The notes beneath the pieces were generated by a model. The model worked only from the letters and a program-made list of their open reading frames with translations, was not told the origin of the DNA and did not search any database. The position numbers were made by a program, and so were the translations under genes. 31,437 nucleotides of DNA from JBBFMJ01 sp037441225 (lineage in GTDB: Bacteria > Acidobacteriota > Thermoanaerobaculia > UBA2201), in assembly GCA_037441225.1 (NCBI GenBank), contig JBBISU010000035.1, positions 1 through 31,437 on the forward strand, in the 5' to 3' direction. Position 1 is the first letter of the stretch, and each line of letters opens with the position of its first letter. This document shows positions 7,705 through 16,567 of the stretch, in pieces.

Positions 7705-9172
7705 ATGGATTTGTTGAAAGATGCCTTTGAAAGAGGGGAATATTTAAAAGTTCTTGAAGTATTTTTGGAAGATCTTTTTAAAAAAGAAATTATAGATGGT
7801 ACTGTATTTTTTGAAGGTGAAGAATTTAAAGCAAGGATTATAAATGATAATATAAGAATTTCTGGAAACTCAATTGAAAATATTGAAGGAATTGCAAAAA
7901 GTTTTGTAGAAAAAGCAATAAAAGAAGGAAATGAAATTTTTGAAGATGATCTTTTGTTCCAAAAGGGAAGCAAATCCTCTATATGGTATAAAATTAAATC
8001 TATTTATGTTTTCCCTGTTTTTGAAGAATAAAAATTATTGGGAATTCTTTACATTGATAGAATAAGGAATGAAAATAAATTTTCAGAAGCAGAGAAATTA
8101 TGGCTTAAATTTTTAGGCAAAATCTTTCAAATTTATTTAAGCTTTTGGAAGGATAAAAAGATCATAGAGGATCTTCAAAAAGAGATTTGGATTGGAAATT
8201 CAAAACAATCTGAATTGATAAGGGAAAAAGTGAGAAAACTTTGTCACTTATCCCCCATCCTATTGCTTGGAGAGACAGGTACAGGAAAGGGACTTTTGGC
8301 TGAACTTTTGCATAAACTTTCTGGAAGAGAAGGAAAATTTGTTGTTGTAAACCTTCCATCCTTTCCAGAAACATTATTTGAGGCAGAACTTTTTGTTTGT
8401 AAAAAAGGAGCTTATACAGAAGCAGTTGAAAGGGAAGGGCTTGTAGGACAGGCAAAAAGAGGAACTCTCTTTTTTGATGAAATATCTGAAATCCCACAGG
8501 TGGTGCAAGTAAAACTTTTAAGGTTTTTGGATACTGGATTTTATAAAAGATTAGGAGAAGATAAGGAAAAAAAGCAGATTGCAAAATAATCTGTGCCACC
8601 AATAAAGAACTTATAAAAGAAGTGGAAAAGAGAAACTTTAGGGAGGACTTATTTTTTAGAATTTCAACTTATACCATAGAGATACCACCTTTAAGGGAAA
8701 GAACAAAGGATATAGAAGAAATTTCAAAATATTATTTGAAAAGAAATGGTTTCATTATTTATGAAAGAACAATGAAATTTTTGAAAAGCTATCCTTTTTA
8801 TGGAAATGTAGGGGAACTTATAAATATTTTGAATAGAGGAATGGTGGAAGCAAAAGGAAATTTGATAGATTTTAAAAAAATTGATATTTTTTTAATTAAA
8901 TAAAGGAAGATAAAATTGAATTAATTTTAAAAAAAATCGAAGAAGGAAAAAATTTTGGGGATGCCGTTAAAAAGGAATTTTTAAATAAAGAATTAAACAG
9001 GGATGAAGTAAAAGAAATTATAAGAAATGGATTAATGAAAACAGAAAATAGAAGGTTTAAGGAGTTATTAAAGGTATTTAATTTGAAAGATGAAGAATAT
9101 CACAAGTTTATGGCTTTTCTTCACAAATATAAATTAATAGACAAAAATGATAAAAAAAATTGGGAAATATGA
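7705..9172 (+). pseudogene. Decayed GAF-AAA (sigma-54-activator-like) transcription regulator
   Basis: Joining three frames gives a GAF domain, an AAA+ domain and a C-terminal domain. The GAF domain is cut by an in-frame TAA at 8029-8031 (VFPVFEE*KLLGILYIDR). The AAA+ part has Walker A GETGTGKG, Walker B GTLFFDEI and the FREDLFFRIST...IPPLRER region. A missing A in the A7 run at 8567-8573 shifts the frame (KEKK|ADCKIICATNKEL), and a second one-base loss near 8898-8900 shifts it again. The true C-terminus then reads KEDKIELILKKIEEG...LNRDEVKEIIRNGL...DEEYHKFMAFLHKYKL to TGA 9170-9172, overlapping the kinase start by 26 bp. This end replaces the usual Fis helix-turn-helix. The sigma-54 contact loop GAFTGA reads GAYTEA. 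Three lesions make an active full-length protein unlikely; base-calling error is the alternative. Confidence 0.85.
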
Positions 9173-11767
9173 AATTCTTTTAGGTGAAGGTGGTATTTCT
9201 TATGTATATAAAGCTTTTGATACAGTTTTAAAAAGATATGTAGCATTAAAAATTTTAAAGACCTCAGATAACCTTTTAATTCAGAGATTTTTTAGGGAAG
9301 CAAGGGTACAAGGTTCAATTGAAAATGAAAATTAGCTGAATTTAAAGAAAATGGAGAAATTAAGCCATATCTTATTGATTTTGGTTTGGCAAGAGAAGTA
9401 GAAAAAAGTGATTTTTCTTTTCCTGGTATGGTTATTGGTACATTGGGTTATATGGCACCAGAACAACTTAAAGGAAAAGCAGGGGAGATAGATAGAAGGA
9501 CAGATATTTTTAGTTTAGGTGTTGTTATGTACAAAACAATTTCCGGTTCTCTTCCCTTTGATGCAGAGGATCTTGAAAAAATGGAAAAAATAATAGAAAA
9601 GGAAATAGTTCCCATAAAAAAAATTAAAAAGGATATTCCAAGGGATTTGGAAGCAATAATTATGAAATGTATGGAAAAGGAAAAGATAAAAAGATACAAT
9701 TCTGCAAAAGATTTATACGAGGACATTGAAAATTATTTAATGGGCGAGCCAGTAAAGGCAAAAAGACCAGACATTTTTTACAAACTCTTTAAGAAGATTA
9801 AAAAATATAAGATTGCTTTTTATTTTTTCATAACAATTTTTATTTAATCTTTTTTTTCAATTTATATAATAAACCTTAAAAAACTTGAAAGAAAGCAAAC
9901 AATAATTTCAATGGAATTTAATCAACAATCTAAATATGTTGAAGATATGCTATGGTATATATATTCATCAAAGATACATAATATTAAGCCACAGATAGAA
10001 GCAATAGAAGAAAAAATTAATCAAATTGAAAGTGCCGCCAGAAGATTGGGTAAAATTGATTATGGTCCTGGCTACTATGCTCTGGGAAAAAGTTATGTAA
10101 TTTTGGAAGATTTTAGAAAGGCAAGGAAAAATTTAGAAATTGCATTAAATGATTTTAGATATAAACCAAATGATATTTATTATTAAAATTTAAGGAATAT
10201 TTCCTTATCAAAACTTGAAAGAGAATACCTATCAAAGATAGATGACTATTTGAAAATAAGTAGTTTGAAAGATATTGAAGCCTGGGAGTTTTTAGAAGCT
10301 TTGAAAGCTTTTTCAAAAAAAGAATATGATTTGTCAATTGAAAATATAAAAAAGGTAAAAGAAAAATTTCCCTGGTTTTACGCTAACTGGAAACTGGAAG
10401 GGAAAATTTATAAAAATATAGGAGATGATTTCTTGCAAAAAGGAGAAAAGGAAAAGGCAATGGAATATTTTAAAAAAGCAGAATCTGTTTTTAATGAAAT
10501 CCTGAAGGAGAGAGAGTGTGCCCCTGAAATTTATAGATTTTTATCTTCTATTTACCTTTCCGAGATGGATTTAAAAATTTATCAAGGAAGTGTTTCTCCT
10601 GAGGATTGTTTTAAGAAAATTGAGGATAATTTTGAAAAGTTATTAAAATAAAATGTGGAACTTTATGAAGCATATAATCTTTATTCTTATGCAAATTTAA
10701 AAATGGGAAGTTATTATCTATATGAAGGAAAAAACCCAGAAAATTTCTTTGAAAATTCAATTTATTTTGCAAAAAAGCAATTGAGATGAAAAAAGATGAT
10801 TGGTTTTCTTATTCAAATTTGGGATCCTCATACCTTTCAATTGGTGCATATAAAAGAGCAATTGGCATAAACCTAAGAGGTGAATTTAATAATTCCATTT
10901 TATATTTTAAAAAAGCAATTAAGTTAAATCCTTATAATTCCAATTTATATAATATTGTAAGTTTGTCTTATTGGAATATGGGAAGTTATGAATTAGAAAT
11001 AGGTTTAAATCCAGAAAACTCTTTAAAAGAAGGATTAAAGTATATTGAAAAAGCAATAAATATTGATCCAAATAATTGCTCTAATTATAACACAAGGGGA
11101 AATTTATATCTTGAAATGGCATATTATAATACTTTGAAAGGGTTAGCCCCCACTTTTTGGTTAGAAAAAGCAATTGAAAGTTTTGAAAATGCAGTTATCA
11201 TAAATCCAAATTATGTAATTTCTTATAGCAATTTAACTGAGTGTTATTTGATAAAATTGGAAAAAAACTTCAATAAAGATGACTTTGCAAAGGCAAATTA
11301 TTATATTGAAGAGGCATTAAAAATAAAGCCAGATTTCCTTTGATCTTATATATCTTATATAAATTTAGAAATGATTAAAGCAAAAGATAAAACAAAAAAC
11401 AATTTAGATCCTGCTGAAAATTTTAAAAACTCTTTTGATATTATTAGAAGAGCAGAAGCTATTGAAAAAACAATCAATCCCTTTATATGAAATCAAAGGT
11501 GAGTTGTATAAAATGAAGGCAGAATGGGAGATGGAAGAAGGGAAAAATTTTGAAGAAACATTAAAAAGTGGTATATCAGAATTAGATAGAATAATTAAAG
11601 AGAAAAAGGGCTCAGCAAGTATTTATGCTTTGAGTGGATATTTTTATTATTTAATAGGGAAAGGCAATAAGGATAAATCATATTTAGAAAAAGCAAAGGA
11701 AAATATAAAAAAAGCAATTTCTCTTAACCCAAAAATTGAAGAGAACTATGGATTCATCCTAAAATAA
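9147..11767 (+). pseudogene. Decayed Ser/Thr protein kinase with TPR sensor region
   Basis: The kinase N-lobe is visible (GEGGISYVYKAFD, ALKIL lysine, FFREAR helix C), but the frame breaks at about 9333 (SIENEN*). It resumes at LAEFKENGEIKPYLIDFGLA, so about 60-70 codons holding the hinge and HRDxKxxN catalytic loop are missing. DFG, GYMAPEQ and the rest of the C-lobe follow, then a membrane segment (KIAFYFFITIFI, stop, SFFSIYIINL) and many TPR-like repeats. Further lesions are TAA at 9845-9847, 10184-10186 and 10649-10651, TGA at 11341-11343, a lost A in the run near 10771-10776, and a gained base near 11464-11469. Between lesions the frame stays clean and homologous, which marks a fairly young pseudogene. 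It overlapped the activator gene as an operon, and its 3' end overlaps the convergent nitroreductase gene. Confidence 0.9.
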
Positions 11768-12265
11768 AGTTTTTAATTTTTCTTCTTCAAACCTTTCTGG
11801 TTTTTCTTTTTCTTCTGCTGGATAGCCCAGAGAAACTAAAGCAATTGGCAATAAATTTTCTTCTAAATTCAATAAATTTTTAATAAAATTTATCCTTTCT
11901 TCCCTTGGATAAACAGCAACCCAGCAGGAGCCGATCCCATAATTAAAAGCAGAAAGCAAGATATTTTGAGTTGCAGCAGCACAGTCCAGAGCAAGATAGC
12001 CTTCCAGGTTTTGCAATTTTTTATTTCCACAAACAAGAATTGCACAAGGAGCTTGGTAAAGCATTTTTCCATAAGGGTGATAGTCAGCTATTTTTTTTAA
12101 AATTTCCTTGTTTTTTATTAATAAAAAAAACCAGGGTCTTTTATTAGAAGAAGAAGGGGCATACATACCTGCTTCTATAATTTTCTTTAATATTTCTTCT
12201 GGGATCTCTTTATCTTTATATTTTCTAATAGATCTTCTCTTTAATATTCCTTCAAATAAATCCAT
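11759..12265 (-). CDS. Nitroreductase family FMN-dependent oxidoreductase
   Basis: A 168-residue protein of normal length for small nitroreductases. It has the family start FEGILKRRSIRKYKDKEIP, where RRS-R contacts the FMN phosphate, then YAPSSSNKRPWFF, YQAPCAILV, a mid-domain LDCAAATQNILLSAFNYGIGSCWV, and the terminal PIALVSLGYPAEEKEKPER. Such enzymes reduce nitro compounds, quinones or flavins with NAD(P)H in the cytoplasm; the substrate here cannot be told. It is the last gene of the MglA-transglycosylase-ComM operon. I choose ATG 12265, one base after the ComM stop, with GAGAG about 9 nt upstream. A TTG at 12280 in the same frame would add five residues and overlap ComM. Its 3' end overlaps the decayed kinase gene tail to tail by 9 bp. 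Confidence 0.88.
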   Translation of the reverse strand: MDLFEGILKRRSIRKYKDKEIPEEILKKIIEAGMYAPSSSNKRPWFFLLIKNKEILKKIADYHPYGKMLYQAPCAILVCGNKKLQNLEGYLALDCAAATQNILLSAFNYGIGSCWVAVYPREERINFIKNLLNLEENLLPIALVSLGYPAEEKEKPERFEEEKLKTLF

Positions 12266-12266
12266 C

Positions 12267-13796
12267 TTAAATACTCTCAAAATACCTCGAAAATCTATAC
12301 TGCAATGCTTCTGAAATATGGCTTGGAGAAATCTCTTCTTTTCCTTCTAAATCTGCAATTGTCCTGGCAACTTTTTGAATTCTGTGGATTGATCTACCTG
12401 ATAAAGAAAATTTATCTGAAGCAATTTTAAGTAAATTTTTACTTTCTTTATCCAACTTAATAAATTCTTCAATTTCTTTAGGTCCCATTTCTCCATTTGT
12501 TTTAGTACTTTTACTTTTAAATCTTTCACTCTGGATTTTCCTTGCTTTTTTTATCCTTTCTCTAATGGTTTTTGAACTTTCACCCTTTATTTTACTTTCC
12601 ATTTCATCAAAAGATAGAGCAGGAACTTCCACCATCAAATCCATTCTATCAAGTAAAGGTCCTGAAATCTTTCCTTGATAATGTTGAATTTGGTAAGGTG
12701 TGCATTTGCAGGGCTTTTTTGGATGTCCAAAAAAGCCACAAGGGCAGGGGTTCATTGCTGAAATTAAGAGAAATTTTGATGGGAAAGATAAACTTTGGTT
12801 TACCCTTGATATGTTAATTATTCCTTCTTCCAGTGGTTGCCTTAAAGCTTCCAGGACATCCCTTCTGAATTCCGTAAATTCATCCAAAAAGAGTACACCA
12901 TTGTGAGCTAAACTAATTTCACCTGGTTGGATTATTTGACCTCCTCCAACCATTGCAGCATAAGAAATTGTATGGTGGGGTGCTCTAAAAGGTCTATGCA
13001 AAATTATCTTTTTTTCTTCCGTTAAAAGCCCTGCAACTGAATGTATCTTTGTTGTTTCAATTATTTCTTCAAAGGTTAAAGGTGGCAAAATTGTTGGGAT
13101 TCTTTTTGCAAGCAAACTTTTTCCTGTTCCAGGGGGTCCAATCATTAAGACATGGTGTCCGCCTGCTGATGCAATCTCCAAGACCCTCTTTGCTTGTGTT
13201 TGTCCCTTGACATCTGAGAAGTCCTCTTCAAAATTTTCTTTAATATCTTCTGGTATTTCCTTAAAGTTTTTTGGTTCCATTTCAAATTTTCCCATTAAAA
13301 AAGCAGCTGTATCCCTCAAATTTTTTAAAGGATAAATCTCTATTCCATTAATTAGGGATATTTCATCTTCGTTTTGCTCAGGAATAATTATTGAATTTAT
13401 ATTATTTTCTTTTGCTAAAAGACCAATTGATATCCCACCTTTGATTGGCCTTAAGGTTCCATCAAGGGAAAGTTCTCCAACAATTAGCATTTTTTTATCT
13501 CTTTTAATTTCTATTTGTTTTGATGCAGAAAGGATAGATATGGCAATTGGCAAATCTAAAAGTGTTCCTTCTTTCCTCAAATCAGCTGGAGCAAGGTTTA
13601 CTGTTATTGAAAAATCTGGAAATAAAAATCCAGAATTTATTATTGCACTTTTAACTCTTTCTTTACTTTCTTTTACAGCAGTATCTGGTAAACCAACGGT
13701 TACAAAACCTTTTAAATTTTTTTGTATATGGACTTCTACTTCAATTTCTTTTGCTTCAAGACCTAAAATTGTAGCAGATATACACTTAGAAATCAC
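12267..13796 (-). CDS. comM: ComM/YifB family Mg-chelatase-like AAA+ ATPase
   Basis: A 509-residue protein, full length for the family. The N-terminal domain runs to about residue 170 (VTVGLPDTAVKESKERVKSA, APADLRKEGTLLDLPIAIS). The AAA+ core follows with Walker A GPPGTGKS at 220-227, the HRPFRAPHHTIS segment, Walker B VLFLDEF at 301-307 and the cysteine cluster CPCGFFGHPKKPCKC at 351-365 typical of YifB. The Mg-chelatase C-terminal domain ends it. In naturally transformable bacteria ComM is a hexameric helicase promoting branch migration during integration of foreign DNA, but the gene is widespread and its presence alone does not prove competence. The GTG start overlaps the transglycosylase stop by one base (TAGTG), indicating translational coupling in the mglA operon. 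Confidence 0.95.
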   Translation of the reverse strand: MISKCISATILGLEAKEIEVEVHIQKNLKGFVTVGLPDTAVKESKERVKSAIINSGFLFPDFSITVNLAPADLRKEGTLLDLPIAISILSASKQIEIKRDKKMLIVGELSLDGTLRPIKGGISIGLLAKENNINSIIIPEQNEDEISLINGIEIYPLKNLRDTAAFLMGKFEMEPKNFKEIPEDIKENFEEDFSDVKGQTQAKRVLEIASAGGHHVLMIGPPGTGKSLLAKRIPTILPPLTFEEIIETTKIHSVAGLLTEEKKIILHRPFRAPHHTISYAAMVGGGQIIQPGEISLAHNGVLFLDEFTEFRRDVLEALRQPLEEGIINISRVNQSLSFPSKFLLISAMNPCPCGFFGHPKKPCKCTPYQIQHYQGKISGPLLDRMDLMVEVPALSFDEMESKIKGESSKTIRERIKKARKIQSERFKSKSTKTNGEMGPKEIEEFIKLDKESKNLLKIASDKFSLSGRSIHRIQKVARTIADLEGKEEISPSHISEALQYRFSRYFESI

Positions 13797-15211
13797 TATT
13801 CTATAAGCAGAATAACGCCTGGCTTTATTTGATGGTTTTCCAAGCCATTTAATTGCATAATTTTTTCAATTGTTGTGGAAAATTTTTTTGCAATCTTTGC
13901 CAGCGTATCACCTTTTTTTACTTTATATTTCTTTACTTCTGTTGTAAAACTTGAAGGTATTTTTAATCTTTGGCCAGGATGAATTAAAGATTTTTTGCTC
14001 AAACCATTTATTTCAAGAAATTTTTCAAGGGGAATATTGTATTTTTTTGCTATCAAGTAAGGATTTTCGCCTTTTTGAACTATGTGATAACCTTCAAAGG
14101 TATCTTCAGGTATAAAAATCCTTTGTCCTTCTTTTAAAATTTCTTCCTTTTTTAATTTATTAACTTTTGCAATTAAATCTGCCTTTACTTTGTATTTTAA
14201 TTCTAAATCCTTTAATGTTTCCCCTTCTTTTGCCAGATGATAGGGGAGTTTTGATATAAAAAAATCAAACATTTCTTCTGTAAGTTTTAAGTTAAAACCA
14301 TAAGGGGGGGTGTATGGACCTTTTAGTTCTGAATTTATTTGTTTTATTTTTTCATAAATTTCTTTTTCCTCTTTTAATATTTTTCTTAAATTAATAGAAT
14401 AAGGAATATAAACTTCTTTTAAAAGTGGCTTATCTTTTTCTTCAAAAGAAAAATTATATTTTGAAGGATTTTTTCCAATCTCAATTGAAGCAAGAACAGA
14501 AGGAACAAAATTTCTTGTCTCCTTTGGTAAGCATTTTCTTATATCCCAAAAATCCTTTGCTTTACATTTCCTTTGAGCTTTCAAAACATTTCCTATGCCG
14601 CAATTGTAGGAAGCAATAGTTAAAAGCAAATCACCTTCAAAGGTTTCATAGGATTCCTTTAAGTATTTTGCTGACGCCTTTGTTGATTTTAAAATGTCAG
14701 CCCTTTCATCAATAAAAGAATCAATTCTTAATCCATAGATTTTTGCAGTAGAACTTATAAATTGCCATACTCCATAAGCACCCCTTCTTGATTTTGCTCT
14801 TGGATTAAAAAGAGATTCTGTTAAAGACATATATATCAATTCTTTTGGAACATCTTCTTCAATAAAAATCTTTTCCAATTCTTTTTTATAATATGAAAAT
14901 CTTTCTAATGCTTTGCTGTATTTTTCAAAATAATCTTGAGTATAAAATTTTATAGCTTCTTCAATTGCAGGATGGGGAGGTAAGGTTTCGGTCTCTGGAA
15001 TAATAGGAACTATTTCTATTTCTTCTTCAATTTCAAATATTGGTTCTAAAACTTCTACTTCAATCGTTTCTTCTTCTATTTTTGGTTCTTCAATTTTATT
15101 TTCTATAATAAAAATTTCTTCTTTTTTTTCTTCTTTTATTACATTTTCTTTTTTGCTAACAGAACAATTTAAGATAAAAAAAATAAAAAGGAATAAAAAA
15201 AATTTTTTCAT
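13796..15211 (-). CDS. Membrane-bound lytic murein transglycosylase (MltD-like) lipoprotein with three LysM domains
   Basis: A 471-residue lipoprotein. The signal peptide ends in a lipobox (ILNC, Cys16), followed by a long Glu-rich spacer (about 20-70). The SLT family 1 domain spans about 105-255, with catalytic Glu132 in SLTESLFNPRAKS, then GAYGVWQFISSTAKIYGL and TIASYNCGIGNV. Three LysM repeats form the C-terminus: EGETLKDLELKYKV, KGENPYLIAKKYNI and KGDTLAKIAKKFST, each ending in a P- or L-rich strand. It should cleave the MurNAc-GlcNAc bond to 1,6-anhydro products at the envelope, with LysM holding it to peptidoglycan. ATG 15211 overlaps the stop of the GTPase gene by 4 bp (ATGA). MltD is the closest named architecture; orthology is not proven, so no symbol is given. 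Confidence 0.93.
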   Translation of the reverse strand: MKKFFLFLFIFFILNCSVSKKENVIKEEKKEEIFIIENKIEEPKIEEETIEVEVLEPIFEIEEEIEIVPIIPETETLPPHPAIEEAIKFYTQDYFEKYSKALERFSYYKKELEKIFIEEDVPKELIYMSLTESLFNPRAKSRRGAYGVWQFISSTAKIYGLRIDSFIDERADILKSTKASAKYLKESYETFEGDLLLTIASYNCGIGNVLKAQRKCKAKDFWDIRKCLPKETRNFVPSVLASIEIGKNPSKYNFSFEEKDKPLLKEVYIPYSINLRKILKEEKEIYEKIKQINSELKGPYTPPYGFNLKLTEEMFDFFISKLPYHLAKEGETLKDLELKYKVKADLIAKVNKLKKEEILKEGQRIFIPEDTFEGYHIVQKGENPYLIAKKYNIPLEKFLEINGLSKKSLIHPGQRLKIPSSFTTEVKKYKVKKGDTLAKIAKKFSTTIEKIMQLNGLENHQIKPGVILLIE

Positions 15212-16389
15212 TTCCCTTGAAGTTCAATTTTTAAGTTTAAAAGCAGTTGCTTTATTAATCTAACATCTCTTAAAGATATATTAATATCCTTTAAAGTAAT
15301 TATTTCTTTATTATTTGGATCAAATAAATGCAATGTTATCTTCACTTCTGAGGCACTTTGAAGTTTTGATTTTTCTATTTGCAATTCAAAATTTTTATGT
15401 ATTTCCTTCCTTTGATCAGCAGAGGAAAGCAAAAGTTCATCCAATTCTTTAAAGGACTCTTTCTTTTTTGGCTTCTCAGCAGGAGCTTCCAAGGTTGATT
15501 TTCTTCTTAGTTTTTCCAATTCTCCCAATACATCTATTGTGGATTTGACTCTTACATGCCTTACTTCAAGGGTTGTTTGTGGTGAGGGCTTTGAAACAGT
15601 TCCAAATTCAACTTTTACTTCCTTTTCTTCTTTTTCTTCTTTTACAACCTGTGGTGGAGGAGGTGGTGTTTTAACTGGAGCCACTGTCTTAGTTTGAGCA
15701 ACTTGCGGAATCATTTTTGTTTCTTGTGGTTGTAGTTTCTTTTCTTCCCTCACAGTAAACTTTGATTCTGTTACTGGTTTCCTTTGAGCTGCCTGTTCTT
15801 CTGTTAATTTCTTCCTTAAATGCTTTAATGTATTCTTTGAAATTTCTTTTAAGGTTTCAAAGACCCCCTTTCCTTGTGTTGCAATTGCTTCTATGTAAGG
15901 ATAACTATTTTTATTTATTATTTGGTTCAATTCTTGGGGAGACATTAAATTTGGCAAATCCCTTTTATTATATTGAAAAACAAGGGGTATATCTTCTAAT
16001 CTTAAGCCCAATTCTTTTAAATTTTCCCTTAAATTATTAAAGCTTTCAATATTTGCATCTGCCATTGCTCTTTGGGAATCAGCTACAAAGACAATACCAT
16101 CAACTCCTTTTAAAACTAACTTTCTTGTAGTATTATAAAAGACCTGTCCTGGAACGGTATATAACTGAATTTTTGTTTTATATTCTCCAATTGTTCCAAC
16201 TTCTAAGGGTAAAAGGTCAAAAAATAGTGTTCTGTCTGCCTCTGTTTCAAGAGAAACCATTTCTCCTCTTGTCTCAGGACTTGTCTTCTGATAAATGTAT
16301 TGTAGATTTGTAGTTTTTCCGCAAAGCCCCGGACCATAGTAGACGATCTTAACAGTCATCTGCTTCGTAGCCAAATTTAAAAACACCAT
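15208..16389 (-). CDS. MglA-family small GTPase with a long C-terminal extension
   Basis: A 393-residue protein whose first ~190 residues are an MglA-type Ras-like GTPase. It has P-loop GPGLCGKTT (19-27), the MglA hallmark SLETEADRTLFFDLLP, switch-II region TVPGQVFYNTTRKLVLKGVDG and NKRD base recognition. The N-terminus MVFLNLATKQMTVKIVYYG matches the family start, supporting ATG 16389. MglA proteins are about 195 residues. Here a charged Pro/Lys/Glu-rich linker (about 205-290) and a C-terminal segment (SEVKITLHLFDPNNKEI...RLIKQLLLNLKIELQ) are added. MglA sets cell polarity and drives motility in myxobacteria, with its GAP MglB as usual partner; no MglB is seen here. It is the first gene of a four-gene operon, with a promoter directly upstream. 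Confidence 0.92.
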   Translation of the reverse strand: MVFLNLATKQMTVKIVYYGPGLCGKTTNLQYIYQKTSPETRGEMVSLETEADRTLFFDLLPLEVGTIGEYKTKIQLYTVPGQVFYNTTRKLVLKGVDGIVFVADSQRAMADANIESFNNLRENLKELGLRLEDIPLVFQYNKRDLPNLMSPQELNQIINKNSYPYIEAIATQGKGVFETLKEISKNTLKHLRKKLTEEQAAQRKPVTESKFTVREEKKLQPQETKMIPQVAQTKTVAPVKTPPPPPQVVKEEKEEKEVKVEFGTVSKPSPQTTLEVRHVRVKSTIDVLGELEKLRRKSTLEAPAEKPKKKESFKELDELLLSSADQRKEIHKNFELQIEKSKLQSASEVKITLHLFDPNNKEIITLKDINISLRDVRLIKQLLLNLKIELQGK

Positions 16390-16400
16390 ATCCTTATATA

Positions 16401-16429
16401 ATTTAACATTTTTTCAACCCCTTTGTCAA
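16401..16429 (-). promoter_or_regulatory. Promoter of the mglA-transglycosylase-comM-nitroreductase operon
   Basis: On the minus strand a perfect TTGACA (16424-16429), a 17-bp spacer and TTAAAT (16401-16406) end 11 nt before ATG 16389. The predicted leader is only a few bases, and AAGG sits too close to the ATG to be a normal ribosome binding site. Confidence 0.55.
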
Positions 16430-16483
16430 ATAATTTTAAAATCATAAAAAATAATACTATTTTATGAAACTTTTTAAGATAAC

Positions 16484-16512
16484 TGGAAAATATAAATCAA
16501 ATATTGTATAAT
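16484..16512 (+). promoter_or_regulatory. Promoter candidate for the FG-GAP protein gene
   Basis: TGGAAA (16484-16489), 17 bp, and a perfect TATAAT (16507-16512), giving a leader of about 50 nt before ATG 16568. The -35 is weak (4 of 6). Confidence 0.4.
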
Positions 16513-16567
16513 TATGATAAGTTTTTGAAGTTTATTGAAATTTTTTTCTAAAAAAATGAGGTTTTTA

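Noticed and set aside
7705..11767. Stop-codon reassignment or recoding as the reason for in-frame stops
   Set aside because: Both TAA and TGA occur, frameshifts and a deletion accompany them, and all neighbouring genes use TAA, TGA and TAG as ordinary stops.
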